Shown here one piece after another: positions 18,601 to 28,060 of a stretch of 64,000 nt of DNA. This DNA is from Paenibacillus castaneae (GTDB taxonomy: Bacteria; Bacillota; Bacilli; Paenibacillales; Paenibacillaceae): contig NZ_KZ614144.1 in the NCBI RefSeq assembly GCF_002884445.1, forward strand, positions 413,272-477,271. The letters run 5' to 3'. Numbering within the stretch: the stretch's first letter is position 1; each line of letters begins with the position of its first letter. The position numbers were made by a program, and so were the translations under genes. The notes under the pieces are model-generated. The model was not told the DNA's origin. It saw only the letters and a list, made by a program, of their open reading frames with translations, and ran no database searches.

Positions 18601-18706
18601 TACGATTCCACTCGGAAAGCAGGCGGTTATACCGGTGAAAAGTATAATTCGGGTTGGTGAAATTTCTTATGAGGTGACCGAACCGCTGTCTGATAGCGCA
18701 GGTTAA
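15695..18706 (+). CDS. GTPase-associated protein 1-like TM protein
   Basis: 1003 residues from GTG 15695, which overlaps the previous TAG and has GGGGAG 9 bases upstream. A longer ATG at 15650 lies inside the GTPase gene and is less likely. The N terminus (QQQMYARERRGIF, then EGYDTIAKSNGLDPNFIKK) resembles the GTPase-associated protein 1 N-terminal domain (type 2), from memory. A large helical middle region runs to about 765, a transmembrane helix spans about 767-789, and an outer tail of some 210 residues is rich in Ser, Thr, Pro and Gly. The topology has the GTPase partner domain inside and the tail outside. Last gene of the operon. Confidence 0.78.
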   Translation: MRDSNAGRRIQQQMYARERRGIFRSTEGYDTIAKSNGLDPNFIKKQLHPFCVYDAPAELAARGVKDDAAYPETMHLLRLENGDMLLGRSVFRSADFTGLRSAFFTHNYIVPGDDPLKSENDYKAWLRASFADSYDIHEGTELPELTSLPVQTIVPANEGHHSVLEELSIDEKQFKGLLYAVMAAVGGKKKIYVSLDVPIAQLPSKAKQLLAVLYASLPYAYRTQLGFITYAKEPQSRKSVHLTFVEQGSLRVGDRNVEKDFTFDFANNRITNVDLDGMDQPYLDFAWDNLDNPDRADRFFQFAELMLSGMEPDRQVAASSYHELSVMFQIDEGSEQLYETHKSAVLRGLLDYLKPTDSINTKIRLNDLLLSRFDYEFDQLMQKKVPEDFVAESIKDFYRIVDKHYANKIVTYFVLAITNANAQSRPDAAASFFKSIEGNPALSEAFFSAVLKERKYAESLFMPYIGEKLGKAPGVKSLLQLLEQWCGVHPQLFNNRPFRVLASEQLKNKLEREHRSMTAVSKTFEGLDKLEREVKQVKLADAFGAADFYQELALTAYRTLLIELEVDTLTKEQLTGATFLQAKERLKQWNEELHDPRQRSSARVLSSLYEWYTQPKPSKAVFEGLSPAEIDRVQLIGRRLLAEQVETAQFERVVEAFRHSSDVEIVDYVGLLDFLRKNAASKETVYQFFQWSEKHPDFMRSRGFVPAYTSAVIAYFKKYDRDAFKKRANWKQYFDHAGRTLQAVYKQARQELASPLTKFFRGNRKAAVITSITTLGVIIVAIGLLLMLTDKKTPEQEAILPEVQPTDNVVPEKEPELETVVYVEQAPAAEGQKAMTSLVFMFSDAAACAAFNPVNLTIVTPDNETTAFRGLSHETNCKTDSGDNAASGDKSGVNDTTTSVPTNSPKGQAESSATPEPSPTPTSDTASSGSGKAAKTDSSPPTAVTGEGNGLDQETSSPPAEKVEYLYKTTIPLGKQAVIPVKSIIRVGEISYEVTEPLSDSAG

Positions 18707-18758
18707 AATATGTTTAACAGGATAGTTGGATGGCTTTTGAGCCAGCCGCTTTCTGTGG

Positions 18759-18793
18759 AAAGGCCAACCAGGGATTGCTGGTTGGCCTTTTCT
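18759..18793 (+). terminator. Strong terminator ending the vWA/tubulin-like operon
   Basis: A 13-bp perfect stem (18759-18771 with 18778-18790), loop GGATTG, then TTTTCT. It lies 53 bases past the last stop and is the first clear terminator after 4857, supporting one transcript of about 13.9 kb. Confidence 0.9.
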
Positions 18794-18815
18794 ATATCCA
18801 ATTCAAATATTTGTA

Positions 18816-18844
18816 TTCACGAGGCATAAAATTCACTGTATACT
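18816..18844 (+). promoter_or_regulatory. Candidate sigma-A promoter of ccdC-family gene
   Basis: TTCACG (18816-18821), 17-base spacer, TATACT (18839-18844). Confidence 0.45.
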
Positions 18845-18926
18845 AAAAAAGGAAATTAAACATACAATTAGTTGGAAACAGGATGAGCGTCGCACAGAGC
18901 TCTAATAACGGAAAGCGGTGTAGGAA

Positions 18927-19394
18927 ATGGGAAATTCGTATTACACAATAATTATTTTAATTGCTGCACTCGTGCTATGGCGGCGTACAAGGAGCTTCTA
19001 CAAGCCGATTCGAGGTGATGGAAGAAGGTTGTTGATGCCTTTATTATTTATGCTGCCAGGGCTGTCTCTGATGTTTAATTCTAACGTTCACGCTCCAGCG
19101 TATGAGTGGATTGTAGCGGCCGTACTGGGCATTGTGTTATCGATACCGCTTATTTGGACAACCAACTATGAAATTCGAGATGATAATCAGATTTACGCGA
19201 AGAAGAATATGGGCTTTATTGTTGCTTTCTTAGCTGTCATTGTTATCCGCTTTGCTTTGCGCAACTATTTAAGCATGGTTGACCCGGAGACGCTTGCTGC
19301 TTTATTTATGCTGGTTGCGTTCTCGTATATTTTGCCTTGGCGAATCGTATCCTTTATTAAATTTCGCAAGTTAGTCCAATTTCAAAAAGCTTAA
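18927..19394 (+). CDS. CcdC-family membrane protein (DUF1453)
   Basis: 155 residues with about four to five transmembrane helices. RPIxGxGRRLLMPLLFMLPG at residues 25-46 and the central AKKNMGFIVAFLAVIVIRFALRNY (given in part) match Bacillus CcdC, a protein encoded with the cytochrome c biogenesis genes ccdA-ccdB but of undefined role. No ccd or cytochrome gene is nearby here, so it is a stand-alone copy. AGGAA abuts the ATG. Single-gene unit, with its own promoter candidate and terminator. Confidence 0.75.
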   Translation: MGNSYYTIIILIAALVLWRRTRSFYKPIRGDGRRLLMPLLFMLPGLSLMFNSNVHAPAYEWIVAAVLGIVLSIPLIWTTNYEIRDDNQIYAKKNMGFIVAFLAVIVIRFALRNYLSMVDPETLAALFMLVAFSYILPWRIVSFIKFRKLVQFQKA

Positions 19395-19421
19395 TTTCTA
19401 CCGCGAAGTTAGGCCTTAACG

Positions 19422-19446
19422 AAGAGCATCGAATCGATGCTCTTTT
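19422..19446 (+). terminator. Rho-independent terminator
   Basis: AAGAGCATCG (19422-19431), loop AAT, CGATGCTCTT (19435-19444), followed by TT. Confidence 0.8.
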
Positions 19447-19547
19447 GGAAATGGGATAACAGTAAACGAAAGATATAGCTGCAAGAGAGAATTTTTTTGC
19501 CTGTATGGCATAATATAGGTTGAAGTATGATATTTCCATCCCTACAA

Positions 19548-19583
19548 GTTAACGTTGACGTTAACTGTAACTAGGCGTATCAT
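19548..19583 (+). promoter_or_regulatory. MerR-gene promoter with inverted-repeat operator
   Basis: TTGACG (19555-19560), 17-base spacer, TATCAT (19578-19583). A perfect inverted repeat GTTAACG-TTGA-CGTTAAC (19548-19565) covers the -35 box and is the likely operator, either for autorepression by the MerR protein or for its activation. Confidence 0.65.
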
Positions 19584-19610
19584 TTACGATATACGATGGA
19601 GGTGCGGAAA

Positions 19611-20042
19611 TTGATGGATGGACTAAAAATTGAAGAAGTTGCAAATAGAACGGGGTTAACGAAACGAGCTATTCGATATTACGAGGACTTTGGCCTTATA
19701 TCGGCGCCTGCAAGGACACAGGGCGGTATACGGCTATATTCCGAAGCAGACATAGAGAAGATAAATAAGATACTGCTTATGAAGGAAGTGCTTGGCTTCT
19801 CGCTGACTGAGCTTCACCAGCATGTGGAGTTCCAAGCTTTTATTGAGCAGCATCGAAGCGAATATATGAAATTCGATCGTGAAGAACGGAGAGTTAAGCT
19901 TCTGGAAATACAGAAGCAATTGCATTTGCAGCAATCTATGCTTGATACGAAAATGAAGCGGATGGAACAGTTTAAAGAGGAATTGAACGGCTCAGAGAAG
20001 CGTGTTCTAGACGCTTTGAAACGATTAGAATTAGAAAATTAG
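19611..20042 (+). CDS. MerR-family regulator of adjacent exporter
   Basis: 143 residues. The winged-helix domain LKIEEVANRTGLTKRAIRYY followed by FGLISAP is typical MerR. A dimerising coiled coil (about residues 75-135) contains no Cys cluster, so a metal sensor is unlikely and a drug or stress ligand more likely. Start TTG 19611 has GGAGG 8 bases upstream; ATG 19614 (11 bases) is the near-equal alternative. It is the first gene of a pair with the DHA2 exporter, 14 bases apart. Confidence 0.85.
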   Translation: MMDGLKIEEVANRTGLTKRAIRYYEDFGLISAPARTQGGIRLYSEADIEKINKILLMKEVLGFSLTELHQHVEFQAFIEQHRSEYMKFDREERRVKLLEIQKQLHLQQSMLDTKMKRMEQFKEELNGSEKRVLDALKRLELEN

Positions 20043-20056
20043 GAGTGAGTGTCATA

Positions 20057-21469
20057 ATGGATACATCAAAGAAAGCAACAGCCTCATTCGCAGCCATTAT
20101 GATCGCTGTATTTTTTGGAAATTTCATGGCTTCCCTCAGTACAACTACGATTAACGTCGCATTACCTGTTTTTATGGATGATTTCCACTCAAGCCTGAAT
20201 ACTGTGCAATGGATGATGTCGGGCTTTATGCTGGCAACCGGCGTTATTGCGCCTATTATTGGTTTCTTGGGCGACAAATGGAGCTATAAACGGCTTTACG
20301 CTTTTGCACTAGCCGGATTTACGCTTGCTTCGCTATTATGTACTTTTGCTTGGAGTATTGAATCATTAATTGCTTTTCGGATCTTGCAGGGCGTCTTCAG
20401 CGGTATTATTATGCCTACTACGATGACAATCATTTATCAGACGATTGCGAAGGAAAAGCAGGCGGTTGCGATCAGCTTCTGGAGCGTGTCGGCCATGCTT
20501 GCACCAGCTCTTGGCCCTACGGTTGGCGGCTGGCTGACGGATCTTTACGGCTGGAAGTCATTATTTCTTATGAACCTGCCCGTAGGCATCATTGCAGTCA
20601 TTGCGGCTATCCGTTATATTCCGAATTATCGTCTTAGCCGTGGGATTACGCTCGATTGGCTCGGATTTGGCGCGGTGCTGATCGGTACCAGCTCCTTGCT
20701 GGTTGCATTTAGCGAGGCGCATAGCTGGGGCTGGGGAGGATGGAGGACATTAGCACTTATCGCATTCGGCGTATTGGTTCTTATCTATTTCATTCTTCGA
20801 ACATTGCGAGTCAGCAATCCGTTATTGAATTTGCGAGTATTAAAAATTCCTCGGTTTACGTACGGCTTAATTCTTAACTGCGCAGTCACGATTTCAATGT
20901 ATGCAGCCACCTTTTTAATACCGGTTTATATGCAAAATGTGAAAGGCGTATCCAGCTTAACGACAGGAATGGTTATGCTTCCAGGTACGCTTGTGATGGC
21001 ATTGATTTCCCTTCTTGTGGGAAGGCTGTATAACAAGGTCGGCCCATCACGGTTAATCTTCACGGGTCTAGTTCTTATGGGAATTGCAACATGGCAGCTA
21101 AGCCGTGCGCATGTCACAACAGGCATCGCTTTCGTCACCGTATGGCTGGCAATACGCTATATAGGAATTGGTTTCAGCAATATGCCGATTACTAATGCCG
21201 CGATGACCGCTATTTCAAGTGAAAACTCAGGTCATGCCTCAGCAGTAATGAATTGGATACGGCAAGGGACGGCTGCTTTATCCGTTAGCTTGTTTAGTTC
21301 GCTGCTGTCCTCCCAGACGATCGCTCATTTAGCAGAACCTAATATGTCCAAGATAGATGCACTTTCATTTAGTATTCAGGATGTATTCCACTTGGGAACC
21401 GTTATTATTATCGTATCGCTTCCGCTAACGCTGCTGCTGCGAAAGAGGAAGGCAGTCTCCGCCTCATAA
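20057..21469 (+). CDS. DHA2-family multidrug exporter, 14 TM
   Basis: 470 residues of major facilitator type with fourteen predicted helices, as in EmrB/QacA/LmrB. The start (NFMASLSTTTINVALPVF) and the antiporter motif C, APALGPTVGGWL, are diagnostic; GDKWSYKRLY is motif A. ATG 20057 follows AGGAG with acceptable spacing; GTG 20045 would overlap that site. It shares a transcript with the MerR gene, which probably controls it. Proton-driven efflux of a hydrophobic compound is expected; substrate unknown. Confidence 0.88.
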   Translation: MDTSKKATASFAAIMIAVFFGNFMASLSTTTINVALPVFMDDFHSSLNTVQWMMSGFMLATGVIAPIIGFLGDKWSYKRLYAFALAGFTLASLLCTFAWSIESLIAFRILQGVFSGIIMPTTMTIIYQTIAKEKQAVAISFWSVSAMLAPALGPTVGGWLTDLYGWKSLFLMNLPVGIIAVIAAIRYIPNYRLSRGITLDWLGFGAVLIGTSSLLVAFSEAHSWGWGGWRTLALIAFGVLVLIYFILRTLRVSNPLLNLRVLKIPRFTYGLILNCAVTISMYAATFLIPVYMQNVKGVSSLTTGMVMLPGTLVMALISLLVGRLYNKVGPSRLIFTGLVLMGIATWQLSRAHVTTGIAFVTVWLAIRYIGIGFSNMPITNAAMTAISSENSGHASAVMNWIRQGTAALSVSLFSSLLSSQTIAHLAEPNMSKIDALSFSIQDVFHLGTVIIIVSLPLTLLLRKRKAVSAS

Positions 21470-21470
21470 A

Positions 21471-21497
21471 AAAAACGCCGTTTCGGCGCTTTTTTAT
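21471..21497. terminator. Bidirectional terminator
   Basis: A tract, CGCCG (21476-21480), TTT, CGGCG (21484-21488), then six T. It serves the exporter from the left and the minus-strand gene ending at 21499 from the right. Confidence 0.85.
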
Positions 21498-21498
21498 T

Positions 21499-21873
21499 TT
21501 AGAATACTTGTGCGCCTTCCAACGCCACTTTGATTTTTCCATTCGTATTCAGCACTTTAACTTTCACTTTGCGCCCAGGCTGATACTGCGGAATATTAAC
21601 CATGTAAATAACTGCCTTAATGATTGTACGATAAGGCTCGGCATGCTCTCTTGGGATTGTTAAGCCAATAAATACTTCGGGATGTCCATTAATTTCGGTG
21701 TTCGTTTGTCTGATGGAGCTGACGGTAGCTTCAGCAGGAACACCATTTTTGAGAATATGTTTAATTTCACGGCTAACTTGAAAAGATTGCCTAATGACGA
21801 CGAAGCCAAGAAAGCAAAGCGGCATCGCAATCAGAATGACGACTACTATGAGGATAAGATCGCTAGTTTGCAT
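21499..21873 (-). CDS. Single-TM protein of unknown function
   Basis: 124 residues. An N-terminal helix (about residues 6-27) is followed by a basic stretch and a small beta-rich domain (PAEATVSSIRQTNTEINGHPE, given in part; KVKVKVLNTNGKIKVALEG). Resembles short anchored DUF-type proteins common in Bacilli with an OB-like external or cytosolic domain, but I do not recognise the family. The ribosome site is weak (GTTGGTG before ATG). Confidence 0.6.
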   Translation of the reverse strand: MQTSDLILIVVVILIAMPLCFLGFVVIRQSFQVSREIKHILKNGVPAEATVSSIRQTNTEINGHPEVFIGLTIPREHAEPYRTIIKAVIYMVNIPQYQPGRKVKVKVLNTNGKIKVALEGAQVF

Positions 21874-22197
21874 GAGACACCAACTTTCTTCAGAAAATAC
21901 CCTGGAGAAGGCATATCGTTTTATCGTACGAAAAGCGTACCATACTGCAATAGGTTTGAAAATATTTCCAAAGACTTATTGTTGTCTAGGACTTTGTTGT
22001 CTGGTTAAATTGTCGGTGATGAAAAGTGGAGTTAAAGATGAGAAAGTATGTGTGTAAAAGGATGAGTAAAGCACATCGTGGACTACCATTTAAGAGATAG
22101 AGTAAGCTTGGAAGCTTGTGGGGACCACGTTTCGATAAATCCGTGATCCTGAGCCATTGATTGATGCCGAAGCAGGATGCAGATGGGATGAATAGGT
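21874..22197. other. Intergenic stretch with no confident gene
   Basis: The only candidate is a 20-codon frame at 22038-22100 (plus) with GGAG six bases before ATG, encoding a very basic peptide (MRKYVCKRM...). Short dyads such as AAGCTTGGAAGCTT near 22107 are present, but there is no terminator or known RNA motif. Confidence 0.4.
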
Positions 22198-22494
22198 CTA
22201 AAGAATCGGATTATGTTTCATAAAGCTTTGTGCTAAATTATCTGCCATATGATCTTTAGTGTTCGCTTTGTAATTCTCCAACACGTCAATCGTATAATTC
22301 TCGTTAGCATTATTGGATTGGAAAATAAAGTGCTCTCTGTCAACGATATGCACATCATGACCGCATTGCTTCAAGCATTGTTCGAAATCCTGAAGCGTAG
22401 GCTTCGTATTTTCTTCTATAAAAATGAGGCCGGTCAGCAGCTTCGTTTCTGTGCCGCGAATGACCTTGAAATAGACGGTATGCTCTTTCATCAT
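22198..22494 (-). CDS. 98-residue protein of unknown function
   Basis: A small soluble alpha/beta protein, no signal peptide. AGGAGGG lies seven bases before the first of two ATG codons, so translation is well supported. Residues 1-35 form two predicted strands (HTVYFKVIRGTETKLLTGLIF). Cys39 and Cys43 could be a redox or metal pair. Monocistronic. I recognise no family. Confidence 0.65.
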   Translation of the reverse strand: MMKEHTVYFKVIRGTETKLLTGLIFIEENTKPTLQDFEQCLKQCGHDVHIVDREHFIFQSNNANENYTIDVLENYKANTKDHMADNLAQSFMKHNPIL

Positions 22495-22610
22495 ACTTGT
22501 TCCCTCCTGAATCGAGAAACGAGATATTTTCTATTATTATACTATGGTTTGGAAGCAGTGAAGAAGAGAATATTGTGAATATTTGTACAAATGATTGCCA
22601 TATATATGAC

Positions 22611-22652
22611 AAAAAAGAGCTTTCGATACCGGGTATCGATAAGCTCTTTTTA
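22611..22652 (-). terminator. Terminator of pyruvate kinase gene
   Basis: AAAGAGCTT plus TCGATACC pair with GGTATCGA and AAGCTCTTT, with A/T tracts on both sides. In minus orientation it follows the pyk stop by about 20 bases. Confidence 0.85.
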
Positions 22653-22669
22653 TTATCTTATCGGCAGGT

Positions 22670-24085
22670 CTAAACCTGTGCCACCTTGATCAAATTCGTT
22701 GCTCCAGCCTGTCCAACCGGAACGCCGGCAGACAGGACGATGATGTCGCCTTCGTGAATGAGACCGGTCAGCTTGGCATTGCGAGTGGCTGATTCAAACA
22801 TTTCGTCAGTAGTTGACACTGCATCGCCTTTCACAGCAATAACACCGGAGAGTAAACAAATCTTAGGCAATACATTGTCATGCTGCGTTACCGCGATAAT
22901 AGGAGCTTCTGGACGATATTTAGATACCATGCGAGCAGTAAAGCCGCTTTCTGTATGTGTAATAATAGCTTTAGCATTCAGCTCAAGGGACGAGCTAACA
23001 ACACCTTGGCTAATCACCTCTGTAATATTCGTGCTGTGAAGTGATCTTTTTTTGTCAAATTGTTCTTTGTAATCGATCATAGCTTCCGCTTTTTTCGCAA
23101 TGGCTACCATTGTTTGTACCGATTGAACCGGGTATTTCCCTGCAGCTGTTTCTCCAGAGAGCATAATAACGTCAGCGCCTTGAATAACGGCATTTGCAAC
23201 GTCGCTCACCTCTGCTCTTGTTGGGCGAGGATTAACCTGCATCGATTCCAGCATATGCGTGGCGACTATAACGGGCTTGCCGACCAGATTACATTTATTG
23301 ATCATCTCGCGCTGCATCATCGGAACATCTTCAATGGGAACCTCTACGCCAAGGTCACCTCGTGCAACCATAATACCGTCGGATGCTTCAATAATGGCAT
23401 CCAGATTGTTCATGCCCTCTTCATTTTCAATTTTTGAAATGATTTGAACATGGCTCGCATTGGATTCTTCCAAAATGTTGCGAATTTCCAATATATCTTC
23501 CGCTTTCCGTACAAATGAAGCCGCGATGATTTCGACGCCGTGCTCGAGTCCGAATGCGATATGCTTAACGTCGCGCTCAGTTACTCCTGGCAGCGTCGTT
23601 TTGATGCCCGGCAGATTGACGCCTTTTCGAGGCTTCAAAGTTCCGCCGCTAACGATTTGACAACGAATGTCATCGCCCTCTACCGCAAGCACAGTTAAAT
23701 CAACAAGTCCGTCATCGATAAGAATCCGGTCGCCTGGTTTAACAACTAATGGAAGCTCGGAATAATTGACAGGAAGACATTTGGAATCGCCTAGTACGTC
23801 CTTTGTAGTCAGTATTAATTGTTCGCCGATTACAAGCTCGCATGAAGCTTCTTTCAGTTTGCCGATTCGAACCTCTGGACCTTTAATATCCATCAGAATC
23901 GGTACGAAAGTATTAAGCTCTCGCGCAGCTTGCCGTATATTATTCATTCTCATAACATGATCTTCCAATTCGCCGTGAGCCATATTCAGTCTACCAACAG
24001 TCATACCGGCTTGAATCATTTCTTTGATCGTTGAAACGGATTCGCAAGCTGGCCCCATTGTACAAATGATTTTTGTTTTTAACAT
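22670..24085 (-). CDS. pyk: Pyruvate kinase, short form
   Basis: 471 residues; catalyses phosphoenolpyruvate plus ADP to pyruvate plus ATP. The A domain motifs KIENEEG (catalytic Lys) and IMVARGDLGVEVP, with PRPTRAEVSDVANAV, are intact. It stops where the E. coli type stops and lacks the extra C-terminal PEP-utiliser domain of the 585-residue Bacillus enzyme. Two positions differ from the usual: NMAHG replaces NFSHG (Ser is a K+ ligand) and DIKGPE replaces DTKGPE, so cation dependence may be altered. GGAGG sits 8 bases before ATG. Possibly a second pyk beside a housekeeping copy elsewhere. Confidence 0.92.
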   Translation of the reverse strand: MLKTKIICTMGPACESVSTIKEMIQAGMTVGRLNMAHGELEDHVMRMNNIRQAARELNTFVPILMDIKGPEVRIGKLKEASCELVIGEQLILTTKDVLGDSKCLPVNYSELPLVVKPGDRILIDDGLVDLTVLAVEGDDIRCQIVSGGTLKPRKGVNLPGIKTTLPGVTERDVKHIAFGLEHGVEIIAASFVRKAEDILEIRNILEESNASHVQIISKIENEEGMNNLDAIIEASDGIMVARGDLGVEVPIEDVPMMQREMINKCNLVGKPVIVATHMLESMQVNPRPTRAEVSDVANAVIQGADVIMLSGETAAGKYPVQSVQTMVAIAKKAEAMIDYKEQFDKKRSLHSTNITEVISQGVVSSSLELNAKAIITHTESGFTARMVSKYRPEAPIIAVTQHDNVLPKICLLSGVIAVKGDAVSTTDEMFESATRNAKLTGLIHEGDIIVLSAGVPVGQAGATNLIKVAQV

Positions 24086-24141
24086 GTTATAGGCCTCCTC
24101 TTTTTTTTCATTGTACCGCGTATGCTCGATGGTGACTAAGA

Positions 24142-24172
24142 ACTATAGTACAATGTATGTACTATAGTACAA
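24142..24172. promoter_or_regulatory. pyk promoter and paired 12-base direct repeats
   Basis: ACTATAGTACAA occurs at 24142-24153 and 24161-24172, 19 bases apart, about two helical turns. On the minus strand they supply TTGTAC (24172-24167), a 16-base spacer and TACTAT (24150-24145), a plausible pyk promoter. The AraC-family gene starts 18 bases to the right, so its product could bind here. Confidence 0.5.
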
Positions 24173-24189
24173 GTATTGAGGTGCTCATA

Positions 24190-24951
24190 ATGATTAGTAT
24201 TTCGGAAGTGCATCAGGATAATGGGGCAGAGTGGTACGAGGAGGGAAGCGGCCATGAGCAATCCTTTCACCTTTCTCTTGTGACCTATGGCAGATGCGTG
24301 TATTGGGTAAATGAGGAGAAGGTTATATTGGAGAAAGGCGATCTATTGCTTATACCCGGGCATATCCCGTTCTATGGCAAAAGTGTACCAACCGTTGTAC
24401 ATACGAAGTATGTTATCAATTTCAGAAAAAGCATAGCAGAGCGCGTGCTTCCGCTTCTTCAGCTGCAAGAGCCGTTTAAGCAAAAGCTAGGCTGCTTTGA
24501 GGTAGTACATGAGCGGCTAAAGGGGATTTGGACGCAATATAAGGAGAGGCCCGCTTACTTTGAGCTGATGGCGGAGGCACTGCTGATGGAGGCTTTAATT
24601 TATTTGAATCAAGAGAAGGATCGCGGCATCATCCCTTCCGAGAAGCACCGCAGGGTGGACAGCATGAAGCAATATATTTCAACACACTACCGTGAGAAGG
24701 TAACCAAAGAGGAGCTGGGCGATGTCATTAGTACTACGCCGAACTATGCAGCGACCTTGTTCAAAACCGTTACAAACCAAACCATTAGCGAGTACGTGCA
24801 CAATTTACGGATGAAGACAGCCATTTATATGCTTACGGAATCACAGCTAACCATTAGCGAGATCGCGGACTATTTAGGCTATAGCGATGTTTCTTATTTC
24901 TACCGCATATTCAAGCGCAGTACAGGAGGCTCACCGTCTGATTTTCAATAA
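24190..24951 (+). CDS. AraC-family regulator with cupin sensor domain
   Basis: 253 residues. The N-terminal half is cupin-like (YWVNEEKVILEKGDLLLIPG is the typical sugar- or effector-binding barrel segment). The C-terminal 100 residues hold two helix-turn-helices: VTKEELGDVISTTPNYAATLF and LTISEIADYLGYSDVSYFYR. Start ATG 24190 follows GAGGTG by six bases; a longer frame begins inside the repeat pair and lacks a ribosome site. Divergent from pyk across paired repeats. Likely controls pyk and/or distant sugar genes. Confidence 0.85.
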   Translation: MISISEVHQDNGAEWYEEGSGHEQSFHLSLVTYGRCVYWVNEEKVILEKGDLLLIPGHIPFYGKSVPTVVHTKYVINFRKSIAERVLPLLQLQEPFKQKLGCFEVVHERLKGIWTQYKERPAYFELMAEALLMEALIYLNQEKDRGIIPSEKHRRVDSMKQYISTHYREKVTKEELGDVISTTPNYAATLFKTVTNQTISEYVHNLRMKTAIYMLTESQLTISEIADYLGYSDVSYFYRIFKRSTGGSPSDFQ

Positions 24952-24992
24952 TAGGAGTATCCGATTAAACGCATAGCGATAGAACTATTTGC

Positions 24993-25020
24993 TTGAATCG
25001 TCATATGCTGTGAATATATT
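24993..25020 (+). promoter_or_regulatory. Candidate promoter of mccAB
   Basis: TTGAAT (24993-24998), 16-base spacer, TATATT (25015-25020), 55 bases before the mccA start. Confidence 0.5.
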
Positions 25021-25074
25021 TGATTAAGCTTATCGAGGTTATGGGATTTACCATTATTTTCGGGAGGACTGCGA

Positions 25075-27133
<2,059 letters not shown>

Positions 27134-27166
27134 CCTAGTTTGAACCAATTTGAGCCAGCAATTGCT

Positions 27167-27191
27167 GAGCACCTTTTACGGTGCTTTTTTT
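27167..27191 (+). terminator. Terminator of mccAB
   Basis: AGCACC (27168-27173), loop TTTTAC, GGTGCT (27180-27185), then seven T. Confidence 0.85.
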
Positions 27192-27275
27192 ATGCTCTGC
27201 TTTAAAGAACATTTTTACTTTTTTTGCGTTTATAGTTTACATACTAAAATAGAGAACTGCAAAGGATGAGTGACA

Positions 27276-27791
27276 ATGGGTATTAAGAAACGTTGGAATA
27301 AAGGAATAGCCGTTACAGCAATATTGACAGCGACTATATTGGCTACAATCATGCCTGGCGGATTATCCTATCACGCTTCTGCCAGTGAATCCAATGCAGT
27401 TCAGTTTCAGATAGGAAGCAAGCAAGCGGTGGATTCTCGCGGCGAGCATACGCTCAGAGAGGCGCCCTTCCTGCTGAATGGCCATGCCATGGTGCCGGTA
27501 AGAGCATTAGCGGGAGGCCTTCAAGCGGAACTGGAATGGAATGAAGCAGAGAAGACAATTTTCTTAACGCGCAGCGGCCTAACCGTTCACCTAATTCTTA
27601 ACAGTGATTCGGTAGTCGGCAGCTTTATTAAAGGCATTAAGCTTCCGGAGAAAGTAATGGTTGTGAATGGAACGGCATTCGTTCCGGCCAAGAGCGTTGC
27701 GCAACTGCTGGGAGCGAACACCTCCTGGAATGCATCGGACAAAAAAGTTATGATTCAAGCAAACGAAGATATTTCAAATGCGCTTAAGTAA
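27276..27791 (+). CDS. Secreted protein with copper-amine-oxidase N-domain
   Basis: 171 residues. A signal peptide runs to about HASA (residue 34), and the mature part is one copper amine oxidase N-terminal-like domain: PFLLNGHAMVPVRALAGGLQAELEW, given in part, and VVNGTAFVPAKSVAQLLGA. This domain is usually non-catalytic in Paenibacillus and found on many secreted proteins. AAAGGA lies nine bases before ATG 27276; GTG 27270 overlaps the ribosome site. Monocistronic. Function unknown, probably cell-wall associated. Confidence 0.8.
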   Translation: MGIKKRWNKGIAVTAILTATILATIMPGGLSYHASASESNAVQFQIGSKQAVDSRGEHTLREAPFLLNGHAMVPVRALAGGLQAELEWNEAEKTIFLTRSGLTVHLILNSDSVVGSFIKGIKLPEKVMVVNGTAFVPAKSVAQLLGANTSWNASDKKVMIQANEDISNALK

Positions 27792-27879
27792 CTGTAAATC
27801 TACAGTTAGCGCTAGTGTGTGAGGCTGCTAATGTCGCTGGATAGAGAGAAACTCATACAACTCATATCATATACAAAAT

Positions 27880-27912
27880 AACCTTGAGCTTGATTAAGTT
27901 CGAGGTTTTTTC
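27880..27912 (+). terminator. Rho-independent terminator
   Basis: AACCTTGA with CTT inside pairs with AAG and TCGAGGTT (27900-27907), then six T. Confidence 0.75.
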
Positions 27913-28060
27913 TTACATTTAGGTGAATTTTCATTTAAAAAAGCTTAATATAAGTGATTTTTAATAAAAAAATGAAGGATTGTGGCTGCTGTAGGTAGAA
28001 TAAAGGTGAATGTCCAACTAAATGGAAGCTTACTAAGGAAAGGTTAATCGGTACAAACTT

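Noticed and set aside
22038..22100. 20-codon basic peptide frame with GGAG upstream
   Set aside because: Weak ribosome site, no terminator and no conservation evidence; kept only as a note in the intergenic entry.
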